A stretch of 64,000 bases of DNA, taken from the NCBI GenBank assembly GCA_964542165.1, contig CAZITQ010000010.1, positions 1-64,000 of the forward strand, written 5' to 3'. Below are positions 36,407 to 45,740 of this stretch, one piece after another. Below the pieces are notes generated by a model. The model made no database searches. It was given only the letters and a program-made list of their open reading frames with translations, and was not told the DNA's origin. The position numbers and the translations under genes were made by a program. This DNA is from CAYTBN01 sp964542165 (lineage in GTDB: Bacteria; Myxococcota_A; UBA796; UBA9615; CAYRNR01). Each line of letters opens with the position of its first letter. Position 1 is the first letter of the stretch.

Positions 36407-37908
36407 CCCTCGAGCTCCTCGTCCTCGAGGTACTTGCGCAGCACCTTGCCCGTGGCGGACCGGGGGATGCGGTCCCGCATCACCAGGGTCTTGGGGACCT
36501 TGTAATCGGCCAGGGCGTCTCGGCAGTGACGACGCAGGTCGTTCTCGTCGGGCTGTACCCCCTCCCGGGGAACGATCACCGCCTTGACGATCTCGCCGTA
36601 GTAGGGGTGGGGAGCTCGGACCACCGCCACGTCGGCGACGTCGCCGTGGCCGGCGAGGACCCGCTCCACCTCCTCGGGATCCACCTTGCTGCCGCCGACA
36701 TTGATGAACAGCTGGGTCCTGCCCGCCAACCGTAGCCGACCTTCGTCGTCGATCCGGCCCAGGTCACCGGGGAAGAACCGGCCGTCGCGGAAATTGGCCT
36801 TCGCCTTGCCGTCTGCCCAGTCGTAGCCGCTGGCCAGGCCGGGTCCGCGGATCGCCACGGCGCCCGCATCGCCCCGCGGCAGCGGCCGATCCCCGTCTCC
36901 GACCACGATGAACTCGTTGCCCGGCAACGGGGTACCCACCGAGTCCAGGGTCTCGGGCAACGGGCCGTCGTCGTTGATGCAGATGGCCCCCATCTCCGTG
37001 CAGCCGTAGAGCTGGCGCACCTGGATGCCATAGCGCTGTCCGAAGCGTTGGGCCACGTCGGCGTCCAGGGGAGCGCCCGCGGAGAACACGAGCCGAAGAC
37101 TCTCGAGCGGACGCTCGGCGGGCCCCGGCATCTCGGTCAGGATGCGCACCATGAACGGCACTGTCGGCCAGATGGTGACCCCCTCGGACTCGATGAGGTT
37201 GAGGATCGCCCGTGCGTAGAACCCGCCGGTGAGCACGAGCCTGCCGCCGCAGCGGATGGCCGCCCACAGGCAGTTGCACAGCCCGTGGGAGTGGAACAGG
37301 GGGATGGAACCCAGGTAGACGTCCTCGGGCCGGGTCTGCAGCCGCTGGTGCAGGGCGTCGATCTCCTCGACGAACTGCCGGTGGGTGCGCACGACCCGCT
37401 TGGGCCGACCCGTGGTCCCCGTCGAGTACTGGCAGATGGCCGGGGCGTCCGCGTCGGTCAGCTCCGGGAGTTCGCCCTCCCCCGGAAGGTCTCCCTCCAG
37501 CAGACCCGATTCGCCCAGGGTCAGCAGGGGGGCGTCCGGGACCACCGCCGCCGCCTCGCGGCACAGTTCGAGTCGTTCGCCGTCCGCCAGGACCACCGCC
37601 ACCGAGGTGTCGGCCAGCAGCATCTCGAGCTCCCGCCGGCGGAACTGGGGGTTGATGGGCACCGCGATCGCCCCTGCGCGGAGGGACGCCAACAGCCCCA
37701 CGGCGAAACCGGGGTGATTGCCGGCCACCAGGGCCACCGGATCCCCGGGGCGCACGCCGGCACCCACCAGAACACGAGCGCAGGCCTCGGCGGCGTCCCG
37801 GAGCTCCCGATAGCTCAGCCGCACGCTGCGGTAGACGAGCGCCTCGGCGTCCGGGGAGGCCTCCGACGCGCGCAGGAGGAGGTCGGTCAGGATCGGGACG
37901 GTGGGCAT
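36403..37908 (-). CDS. AMP-forming acyl-CoA synthetase/ligase (ANL family)
   Basis: The 501-residue product shows the ANL signatures: P-loop-like YSTGTTGRPKRVVR (about 166-179), YGCTEMG (about 300), the hinge region GDLGRIDDEGRLRLAGR and the catalytic Lys in RSATGKVLRK near the end. It adenylates a carboxylic acid and transfers it to CoA or a carrier protein; the substrate is probably a fatty acid, judged from the coupled acyltransferase downstream. The start ATG 37908 lies just before the second assembly gap, so its promoter region is unreliable. Confidence 0.88.
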   Translation of the reverse strand: MPTVPILTDLLLRASEASPDAEALVYRSVRLSYRELRDAAEACARVLVGAGVRPGDPVALVAGNHPGFAVGLLASLRAGAIAVPINPQFRRRELEMLLADTSVAVVLADGERLELCREAAAVVPDAPLLTLGESGLLEGDLPGEGELPELTDADAPAICQYSTGTTGRPKRVVRTHRQFVEEIDALHQRLQTRPEDVYLGSIPLFHSHGLCNCLWAAIRCGGRLVLTGGFYARAILNLIESEGVTIWPTVPFMVRILTEMPGPAERPLESLRLVFSAGAPLDADVAQRFGQRYGIQVRQLYGCTEMGAICINDDGPLPETLDSVGTPLPGNEFIVVGDGDRPLPRGDAGAVAIRGPGLASGYDWADGKAKANFRDGRFFPGDLGRIDDEGRLRLAGRTQLFINVGGSKVDPEEVERVLAGHGDVADVAVVRAPHPYYGEIVKAVIVPREGVQPDENDLRRHCRDALADYKVPKTLVMRDRIPRSATGKVLRKYLEDEELEG

Positions 37909-37986
37909 GGTCTTACTCGCTAGGTCCGGGGGAGCGCCCCCCCCCGGGGCGGGGGGGGGGGGGGGGGGTGGGGTGGATGTTGCGCG

Positions 37987-37996
37987 NNNNNNNNNN
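37987..37996. other. Second assembly gap (10 N) with duplicated flanks
   Basis: The spacer 37909-38111 between two reverse genes holds ten N. GGTCTTACTCGCTAGGTCC on the left (from 37910) recurs on the right, from about 38053, as GGTCTTACTGGCTTGGTCG. The left copy then degrades into C and G homopolymers. The true spacer is probably about half as long. No promoter can be judged here. Confidence 0.8.
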
Positions 37997-38111
37997 GGGT
38001 GGCCGCCGAGGCGCGCTGGTGTTGGTGGGTCTGGTTGGGGAGGGTGGGCTTGGTCTTACTGGCTTGGTCGGGGGGACCGCCCCGACCAGGGCCGGGGCGG
38101 TCGTCCGTCGA

Positions 38112-39314
<1,203 letters not shown>

Positions 39315-39350
39315 GGTGGTCTCACTCCCGAAAAAGGGGTTGGTTTTCGT

Positions 39351-40460
39351 CTACTGACCGCGCCGCCCCTCGGCGGCGGCGAGCTCGGCGGCGTCGGGGA
39401 AGAGCACCACCTTGGCGCTGTGCCGCGGCCGCTCGAGCATGGCGTCGAAGCCCTTGCCGAAGTCGTCGAGGGTCATCATGTGGGTGATCACCGGACGGAT
39501 ATCCAGGCGGCCCGACGACAGGAAGTTCCTCACGCGGTACCAGGTGTCGTACATCAGGCGGCCGTTGATCCCGTGGACCTGGGCTCCCTTGAAGACGATC
39601 CCGTTGTTGTAGTCGATGGGGGCGGTGGCGCCGCTGGCCACCCCGAAGGCGGTGAAGCGGCCGCCCTTGCGCAGGTACTTGAAGCCCTCGTCCAGCGCCT
39701 GGGGCGAGCCGGCCATGTCCAGCACGATGTCGGCGCCGTAGCCCCGGGTGTGGTCCTTGATGTAGGCCACCCGATCCTCATCGCGGTTGGCGTACAGCAG
39801 GTGGTCGGCGCCCATCTGGCGGCCGATCTCCATGTTGAAGTCGTACTTGCCGACCAGGAAGATGTCGGTGACGCCGCAGGTCCGGGCGACCCCCGCCGCC
39901 AGAAGCGAGATCGGGCCGTCCCCGATCAGAACCATCGACTTGCCCGCCACGTCGTTGTCCTCGCCCAGCACCGCGTAGGTGGCGTTGCCCAGGGGCTCTT
40001 GCACCGTGGCGAGCTCGGGGGGGATCGACGGGTCGTTGACCCAGCACACGGACTCGGGCACCGCGAAGTACTCGGCGAAGGCCCCGTCGCAGTCCACGCC
40101 CAGGATCTTCATCCGCTCGCCGATGTGCAGCTGGCCCAGCAGCGACTGCAGGTCACCCGGGTGGTAGATGTGGGTCTCGGCGGACACGTAGTCGCCCACC
40201 TGGATCCGCTTGACGTGGTCGCCGACCTCCACCACCTCGCCCGCCACCTCGTGACCCAGGGTCTGGGGCAGGGCCGCGGCGCCGATGCGGTTGGCGGACC
40301 ACTCGTCCCACTTGTAGATGTGGACGTCGGTGCCGCAGATCGACGTGGCTCGGACCTTGACCAGGACCTGATCGGGCTCGATCCGGGGGAGCTCCTTGTC
40401 CTGCATCACGGCGCCGAATGCCGCCTCCGTCTTCACGACCGCCTTCATCGTCTCGCTCAT
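39351..40460 (-). CDS. tdh: L-threonine 3-dehydrogenase, lacking the structural zinc cysteines
   Basis: The 369-residue medium-chain dehydrogenase oxidises threonine with NAD to 2-amino-3-ketobutyrate, the substrate of the next gene. Catalytic zinc ligands are visible (ATSICGTDVHIYKWDEW with Cys, and GHEVAGEV). The nucleotide-binding stretch is present, with a GDGPISLLAAG loop. The lobe that in E. coli Tdh carries four Cys for structural zinc reads HIYHPGDLQSLLGQLHIG, with no Cys. ATG 40460 is chosen over 40466 and 40502 because CGGGAG lies 6 bases before it. The tdh-kbl pair strongly supports the function. Confidence 0.92.
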   Translation of the reverse strand: MSETMKAVVKTEAAFGAVMQDKELPRIEPDQVLVKVRATSICGTDVHIYKWDEWSANRIGAAALPQTLGHEVAGEVVEVGDHVKRIQVGDYVSAETHIYHPGDLQSLLGQLHIGERMKILGVDCDGAFAEYFAVPESVCWVNDPSIPPELATVQEPLGNATYAVLGEDNDVAGKSMVLIGDGPISLLAAGVARTCGVTDIFLVGKYDFNMEIGRQMGADHLLYANRDEDRVAYIKDHTRGYGADIVLDMAGSPQALDEGFKYLRKGGRFTAFGVASGATAPIDYNNGIVFKGAQVHGINGRLMYDTWYRVRNFLSSGRLDIRPVITHMMTLDDFGKGFDAMLERPRHSAKVVLFPDAAELAAAEGRRGQ

Positions 40461-40578
40461 CGCCATCTCCCGTGGGGCTGGGACCTGTTTGAAGGGCGGC
40501 ATTCTACTCCAACGCGCGCGCGTACGGCGACCTTTTCGCGTGTGCGCGCGCCCCCCGTGGCCTGCGCTCCGTGAATCG

Positions 40579-40608
40579 TTGTACGCCGCCGGGAGTCTCT
40601 GCTATCGT
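40579..40608 (+). promoter_or_regulatory. Probable promoter of the secreted protein at 40.7 kb
   Basis: TTGTAC (40579-40584) and TATCGT (40603-40608) are separated by 18 bases. The predicted start near 40615 leaves a leader of about 90 bases. The 244-base spacer also serves the divergent tdh gene, for which no good promoter was found. Confidence 0.4.
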
Positions 40609-40704
40609 CGCGCTGCTGCGACCCGCGGCCGGGGAGGGCCCGCCGCACTCGAGTCCAGCCTACCCCTGGCGCGCGCGTCGTCGGGGGACACCAAGGAGGA
40701 GAAG

Positions 40705-41382
40705 ATGATTCGACGGAACCTGCTGGCACTGCTGGCCCTCGGCGCCGTGTTCACCCTGATCGCGGGGACCGCCTCGGCCAAGAAGAACACCGAGTTCAAC
40801 CCCACCGAGATCAAGCGCATCAAGGTCGGTTCGGTGGACGGTATGTCCGACAAGATCGAGGGGCTCGCCACCGAGTGGGGCGAGGTTCGCGGTCTGGTCA
40901 ACGGCATCCCGGGTAAGGTGAGTGAGGCCGCCGGTGAGGAGATCACCAGCGTCGACAAGGCGGTGGAGAAGATCATCGCGCTGGACCTGCCGATGACCGT
41001 CACCATCGCGCCGTTCGGTATCGAGGTCGACAAGGAGGGCCTGGAGGGCCAGAAGGCCGAGATGGCGGCCGTGATCGAGGAGCTCGGCGGTGAGCTGGGC
41101 AAGGTCCCCGGGCGGTGCACGGAGATGGGCGCCCGCGGGGCGGAGCTGGGACCGCAGGCCCAGGACATCGCCACCGACATCGCCGCCGACCCGATGCTGG
41201 CGCTCAAGGCCACCGGCGTCGTGACCTCCCAGGTCAAGTGGCTGACCCAGACCTTCCCGCACGAGGTCGAGGAGACCGGCAACACCGTCAAGGCGTTCTT
41301 CGAGGGCCTGGCTGCCGCCGCCCAGGAGTCCGGTGCCGCGGTGGAGGAAGCCGCGACCACGACCAGCAGCGACGGCGAGTAG
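40705..41382 (+). CDS. Secreted helical protein of unknown function
   Basis: The 225-residue product has a signal peptide ending TASAKK (about residue 25) and a single Cys in the mature part (GRCTEMG). It is mostly helical with Ala/Glu/Gly-rich amphipathic stretches (e.g. QAQDIATDIAADP) and a low-complexity Thr/Ser tail. AAGGAGGAG lies 3 to 4 bases before ATG 40705, so expression may be high. Neighbours (tdh, pepP) do not hint at a role. The helical repeats resemble apolipoprotein- or OmpH-like periplasmic proteins only in general character. Confidence 0.75.
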   Translation: MIRRNLLALLALGAVFTLIAGTASAKKNTEFNPTEIKRIKVGSVDGMSDKIEGLATEWGEVRGLVNGIPGKVSEAAGEEITSVDKAVEKIIALDLPMTVTIAPFGIEVDKEGLEGQKAEMAAVIEELGGELGKVPGRCTEMGARGAELGPQAQDIATDIAADPMLALKATGVVTSQVKWLTQTFPHEVEETGNTVKAFFEGLAAAAQESGAAVEEAATTTSSDGE

Positions 41383-41428
41383 CCGTCTCACCGGCGCGGG
41401 CCGGCTCGCCCCATCCCCGGCGTGATGG

Positions 41429-42878
41429 CTACCCCCTGAGCCCCTCGATATCTGCCACCGCCTTGGGGCTGGCCATGGACAGGTTCTCGTACCCGTCCGC
41501 CGTCACCAGGACGTCGTCCTCGATCCGCACGCCGATCCCGCGCAGATGCGCCGGGACCGTCTCGTCACCTTCGGGCACGTAGAGCCCTGGCTCCACCGTG
41601 AAGACCATGCCCTCCTCCAGGGGACGGGGGCGGTCGTCGTCCAGGTAGTACCGACCCACATCGTGCACGTCCAGACCGAGCCAGTGGCTGGTCTGGTGGG
41701 GGTAGAAGCGCTTGAAGTCGCCGGACTCGGCCAGGCCATCCGGGTCGCCGGACAGCAGGCCTAGATCGAGCATCGACCCGATCAGGGAGCGCACGGCGAT
41801 CCCGTGCAGTTCGTCCAGGGTGACGCCGGGGCGTACCCCCTCGATGGCCCCCGCCAGGGCGGCCCGGGCCGCTGCGGAGCCAAACCCCCGGGCCCCCGCG
41901 CAACCCCCCCGGCGGGGCGCGCCGCGCGCGGGGGGGCGGGGCGGCCGGGGGGGGGCGGGGGCCCCCCCCCGGGCGGCCCCCCCCGGGGGGGCCCAGGACG
42001 GCTGCGTAGACATCCCGCTGGGCCCCGTCGAAACGACCACCCACGGGAAAGGTGCGCGAGACGTCAGCGCCGTAGCCGTCCACTTCCGCGCCGGTGTCCA
42101 CCAGCACCAGGGAGTCGTCGCCACAGGGTGCGGCGTTGCTCTGGTAGTGGAGCACGCAGGCGTTGGCGCCCGAGGCCACGATGGTGGGGAAGCCCCAGCC
42201 CCAGCCGCCGCCGGCGCGGTACGCTCCGTCCAGGCGGGCCTGGATCTCCCACTCACCGGTACCCGGGCGCGCCTCGGCCATGACCCCGCACAGCGCCTCG
42301 CCGGTGACACGGTTGGCCTCGCGGATCCGCTCCAGCTCCTCCGGTCCCTTGCGCAGCCTCAGCTCGTGCAGGGTCAGCGCCGGATCCACGACGGTGTGGG
42401 GGCCTCGGTGGGGGCCACGGGGGCCGATCCGCACGGCGGCCAGCGCCTGTCGCACGGCCGCGGTCTCGGCGGTGTCGTGGGCCGCCCGGTAGATCAGCTG
42501 TCCTGCCCGTCGCAGCAGCCCCGGCAGCTCCTTGGCCAGGGCGCCGACCGGGAAGGCAGCCTCGACGCCCAGGGCAGCCGGCGCCTCCGCCACGCCGGTG
42601 CGCACGCCGGTCCAGACCTCGGCCTTGGGATCCCGATCCCTGAGGAAGATCGCGGACTCGGGCGCATCGCAGTCACGGGTCAGCAGCAGGGCGCAGTCGG
42701 GCTCTGCGAACCCGGTCAGGTAGTACAGGTCACTGTCCGGGCGGTAGGGGTGGATGACATCCCCGTTCCGCGGAGCCTCGGGGAGGGAGACGAAGAGGGC
42801 GGCCGAACGCGGGGGCATGCGGTGGAGGAGCGCGGCGCGACGCCGCTGGAAGACCTCGGTGTCCAGGGTGGGGAACAT
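41429..42878 (-). CDS. pepP: Xaa-Pro aminopeptidase, frame broken by a corrupt G/C block
   Basis: Peptidase M24B removes an N-terminal residue before Pro using two metal ions. The N-terminal part (42878 down to about 41995) reads from MFPTLDTEVFQ through VLVDTGAEVDGYGADVSRTFP (metal Asp pair). The C-terminal part (about 41880 to 41429), in another frame, gives HWLGLDVHDVG (metal His), FTVEPGLY and GVRIEDD (metal Glu residues). Between them about 110 bases of pure G/C runs (41883-41996) replace the short helix expected here. The ends match one gene of normal length (about 440 residues), so the break is probably an assembly error, not a pseudogene. TGGAGG precedes ATG 42878. Confidence 0.85.
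41883..41996. other. Low-quality G/C homopolymer block inside pepP
   Basis: Long runs of C and G with almost no A or T interrupt the peptidase frame. The local text resembles the degraded ends at the two N gaps. In E. coli PepP about ten residues separate the equivalent motifs, so most of this block seems to be inserted noise. Confidence 0.75.
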
Positions 42879-42996
42879 GGTGCCTCCAGGGGGCGGGAGC
42901 TTAGCACGCGCGCATGCGGTATACTGCTCGGCTCGCCCCGGCGAGGAGGGACTCGAGACCGCCCGCGGGCGGTCGAGAACACGGGGAGGCTGCCCC

Positions 42997-44001
42997 ATGA
43001 GCGCCGTGCCAACTTGGTCCGAGACCATCTCCGAACTCCACGGGATCGTGAAGCGCTCCCGCAGAGCCCTGCTCACCGGACCGGTGGAGGTGGACGGGGA
43101 CTCCATCGGTGCGACCCTCGCGCTCGCCTCGATCCTCGAGCGGGCGAATCCGGCCCTGGAGGTCGTGGCCGTGTCCGCGATCCCCCTGCCGCGCCGCTAC
43201 CGTTTCCTCGACGGTTCGGACCGCTTCGTGCCGCCGTCAGCGGTCAGCGGGGACTTCGACCTGGCCTTCCTCCTGGATGGGGTCCGCCACCGCATCGGCG
43301 AGGTGGGGCCCACCTTCGACGCCGCCACCGTACGGGTGCTGGTCGACCATCACATCTCGTCGGATCCGGCGGACTACGACATGGCGCTGCTGGACAGCCA
43401 CAGGGCCAGCACCTGCGACATCGTGTACGACGTGGCGCGCCATCCCCGGTTCGACGTCCCGGTGGACCGGGCCATGGCGGCCCAGCTCTACACCGGAATC
43501 GCCTTCGATACCGGCGTGTTCCGCTACTCCTGCACGACCCCCGGCACCTTCCGCCTCGCCGCCGAGCTGCTGGAGACCGGCATCGACGCCCAGCAGATCG
43601 TCGAGCGGGTGTTCCTCGACGCCGAATACGACGACACCATCTTCCGCGGCAGGGTGATGTCCGATATCCGCCTCGCCGGGGGCGGGAAGATCGCGTATGC
43701 CTGCGTGCCTCACACCCTGCGGGAGGAGACCCGGGCGACACCGGCGGCCACCGAGGGGCTGATCAACAGCCTGATCTTCGTCGAGGGCGTGGAGGTCGCC
43801 GCCCTGCTCAACGAGCGCAAGGGCGGAGTGATCAAGCTCTCGTTCCGTTCGCGTGGGCGCGTCAACGTGGCCCAGGTCGCGTCGTCGCTGCACCCGGAGG
43901 GAGGGGGACACGACCGGGCGTCCGGGGTCACGCTCCGGGGGTCGATGGACGAGGTCCTGCAGCGGGTGCTCGCCGAGGTGACGCCTCGGCTGCCGGCCTG
44001 A
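42997..44001 (+). CDS. DHH-family phosphoesterase, NrnA-like
   Basis: The 334-residue product has a DHH domain with EVDGDSIGATLALA (motif I, metal Asp), LLDGV (motif II), VDHHIS (the DHH signature) and a later DTGVFRYS (motif IV). A C-terminal DHHA1 domain with GGGHDRASG binds the substrate. NrnA-type enzymes degrade short RNA pieces and pAp in bacteria that lack Orn. The first motif has Val instead of the more usual Pro before DGD. GGGAGG precedes ATG 42997. It is divergent from pepP; a TATACT (42920-42925) lies between them without a clear -35. Confidence 0.88.
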   Translation: MSAVPTWSETISELHGIVKRSRRALLTGPVEVDGDSIGATLALASILERANPALEVVAVSAIPLPRRYRFLDGSDRFVPPSAVSGDFDLAFLLDGVRHRIGEVGPTFDAATVRVLVDHHISSDPADYDMALLDSHRASTCDIVYDVARHPRFDVPVDRAMAAQLYTGIAFDTGVFRYSCTTPGTFRLAAELLETGIDAQQIVERVFLDAEYDDTIFRGRVMSDIRLAGGGKIAYACVPHTLREETRATPAATEGLINSLIFVEGVEVAALLNERKGGVIKLSFRSRGRVNVAQVASSLHPEGGGHDRASGVTLRGSMDEVLQRVLAEVTPRLPA

Positions 44002-44021
44002 GGCGCCGGCCACGGCTCCCC

Positions 44022-44975
44022 TCAGCGCCGGTCGGGGAGTCCTGGATCGTCCGCCGATAGGCGGAACCTGCCCAGAAGATCGAGTACCACCAGCCGACAC
44101 GGGGCGCCCGACCGCCGGACCTCGCGGGTGAATCCCGCCAGGTCCGCGCCGGGGAGTTCGCGCATCGGCCGATCGAGGGGGGCGAAGAAGTCGTCGAAGT
44201 GGAAGGGGATCACCACCCGAGGGCGCACAGCGGCCAGCAGATCGTGGGTGAAGGCGGGCCGCTTGTCCCGGCCCATCAGGCAGGGCATGAGCAGGTCGCA
44301 GTGGATCCCGTCCACGGTCTCGGGCAGGAAGTCCGCGCTGCCGAGATGGAAGATCGATACCGCCTCGTCGCCTTCTCCCACCTCGATGAGCAGCCCGAAG
44401 GTCGTGTCGTTGCGGTACTCGTTGTAGCGCAGGGGAGGCCGGATGCCCGAGGGGATGGTGCCCACCAGCGGAACCCTCCCCGCCACGGCGCGCCCGTGCT
44501 GGGACGGGCGCACGGTGATCCGGAACGCGCCCAGCTGAACCGTCTCGGGCGCGGCCACCTCGATGATCTGGCTCGCGGGGAGCCCGTACGCCCGACAGAG
44601 ATTGGCGCTGGCGTCCGAACCCACCACCCGCGCCCCCGTGACCCGCGCCACCTCGGGTACGTCCAGGATGTGGTCGTGATGGGAGTGGCTGCACACGATG
44701 GCGTCCGCCTGCGGCAGGTAGCGGCGCACGGCGTCCACGTCCGGACGTAACCGGCGGGTGAGGGTCTCTTGAAGCCCAGGACGGCTCACATAGGGATCCA
44801 CCAGCAACACGTCCCCGCGGTAGCGCACCGCGATCCCCGCCGTCCCCAGCCAGGTCACCTCGACCTGGTCGGAGCGCGGCTCACCCCGGTAGTGCAGACG
44901 GGTGAACAGGTCCCGGCGGGGGGACCCGGTGATGGCCCGGTGGACCAGGTGGCTGGCTCGCTGTCGGACTGGCAT
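44022..44975 (-). CDS. Metallo-beta-lactamase-fold hydrolase
   Basis: The 317-residue product has the motif CSHSHHDHILD (HxHxDH) for two zinc ions, preceded by VTWLGTAGIAVRY and LLVDPYVSRP, as in the UlaG/NAPE-PLD-like branch, and later His residues in PSQHGRA and FHFDDFF. Substrate unknown; N-acyl-phosphatidylethanolamine phospholipase-like and lactonase-like enzymes share this layout. ATG 44975 is chosen since it begins just before the family core; GAGG lies upstream. It follows the phasin-like gene by 122 bases, with a strong hairpin between, and is convergent with the DHH gene. Confidence 0.82.
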   Translation of the reverse strand: MPVRQRASHLVHRAITGSPRRDLFTRLHYRGEPRSDQVEVTWLGTAGIAVRYRGDVLLVDPYVSRPGLQETLTRRLRPDVDAVRRYLPQADAIVCSHSHHDHILDVPEVARVTGARVVGSDASANLCRAYGLPASQIIEVAAPETVQLGAFRITVRPSQHGRAVAGRVPLVGTIPSGIRPPLRYNEYRNDTTFGLLIEVGEGDEAVSIFHLGSADFLPETVDGIHCDLLMPCLMGRDKRPAFTHDLLAAVRPRVVIPFHFDDFFAPLDRPMRELPGADLAGFTREVRRSGAPCRLVVLDLLGRFRLSADDPGLPDRR

Positions 44976-45030
44976 CACGTCGGCAACCTCGTGGATCCGA
45001 CAGAGTGTAGCGGTTCGGCTCCCGTACGCA

Positions 45031-45065
45031 CAGCGGCCCGCCCGGGCGGGCCGGGCGGGCCGCTG
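45031..45065 (-). terminator. Strong hairpin after the phasin-like gene
   Basis: A perfect 13-bp G/C stem CAGCGGCCCGCCC (45031-45043) / GGGCGGGCCGCTG (45053-45065) with a 9-base loop lies 33 bases downstream of the phasin-like stop on the reverse strand. No T-run follows, but stability is very high. It would separate a strongly expressed gene from the metallo-beta-lactamase-fold gene. Confidence 0.6.
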
Positions 45066-45097
45066 ATGGGATCGTCGTCCAGATCTGCTCAGGTCGG

Positions 45098-45583
45098 CTA
45101 GTTCAGCACGTCCTGTTCCGCCAGCCGGTCCAGGGTCCGGAACACCGTGACCCGGTTCTTGTTGGCGGACTCGTAGCTGCGGATCATCTCGCACTGGGCA
45201 GCGTCGAGATCCGCGAGCCGGGCGGCGACCTGCTTCACGTTCAGCTGGTCGTAACCTTCGATGGGCAGGTCGTCGACGGTGAGGTTGCCGAGCTGGATGT
45301 CCTTGGCGACCTGGGAGATGAAGGTGCGACCTCGATCCAGCCACTCCGCCCGCTCGCCCGTGGCCTGGTGGAGGTGGTCCAGCCACTCGCCGACCGTGTC
45401 CAGCGCCTGAACCTCGGCACGCGTCAGCGTGCGCCGGGAGGTCTCCGCGGTCTGCTTGATGTTCTCGCCGCCGCGCTCGATGAGATCCCGGCTGCGATTC
45501 TGGAGGTCCTTGAGCTGCTCGCGGGTCCGGTTCTCGGCCTTGCGCGCTCGCTCCTGAAGCTTGTCGATGATCGGGAGGTCCAT
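45098..45583 (-). CDS. Helical cytoplasmic protein, phasin-like
   Basis: The 161-residue product is almost entirely amphipathic helix without signal peptide or Pro breaks, with repeated Arg/Glu/Gln patterns (e.g. RKAENRTREQLKDLQNRSRD). It contains one Cys and a hinge with NLTVDDLPIEGYDQL. The style is that of phasins coating polyhydroxyalkanoate granules, but I recognise no unique signature. ATG 45583 has GAGAGGGTG upstream. It has the strongest promoter in the window and a FadR-type operator just upstream, which supports a lipid- or storage-linked role. Other helical stress proteins remain possible. Confidence 0.6.
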   Translation of the reverse strand: MDLPIIDKLQERARKAENRTREQLKDLQNRSRDLIERGGENIKQTAETSRRTLTRAEVQALDTVGEWLDHLHQATGERAEWLDRGRTFISQVAKDIQLGNLTVDDLPIEGYDQLNVKQVAARLADLDAAQCEMIRSYESANKNRVTVFRTLDRLAEQDVLN

Positions 45584-45646
45584 GACACCCTCTCCATTCC
45601 GCCCCGAGGGGCTGGGCTGAACGATCATTCATTCAGCAACGCACTC

Positions 45647-45675
45647 CTTATAAGGTCGGACGGTACACTTGTCAA
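45647..45675 (-). promoter_or_regulatory. Strong sigma-70 promoter of the phasin-like gene
   Basis: On the reverse strand a perfect TTGACA (45675-45670) and TATAAG (45652-45647) are spaced by exactly 17 bases, giving a start near 45640 and a leader of about 57 bases. The spacer contains a GGTCGGAC core (45654-45661), so a FadR-type protein bound there would block the polymerase. Confidence 0.8.
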
Positions 45676-45695
45676 GAGATTCGGTGGTCGGACCA
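45654..45695. promoter_or_regulatory. FadR-type operator pair at the phasin-like promoter
   Basis: A perfect 11-base palindrome TGGTCGGACCA lies at 45685-45695, just upstream of the -35 box. A second GGTCGGAC core lies at 45654-45661 between the -35 and -10 boxes. The two cores start 32 bases apart, about three helix turns. E. coli FadR binds TGGTCNGACNT, and the FadR-like regulator in this window has the same recognition helix. The 8-base inverted repeat GGTACACT/AGTGTACC (45662-45669 and 45695-45702) joins the two sites. Confidence 0.65.
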
Positions 45696-45740
45696 GTGTA
45701 CCTGGCGCGGAGAGACGCCGGCTGTGCCCCGGGGGGGCGC

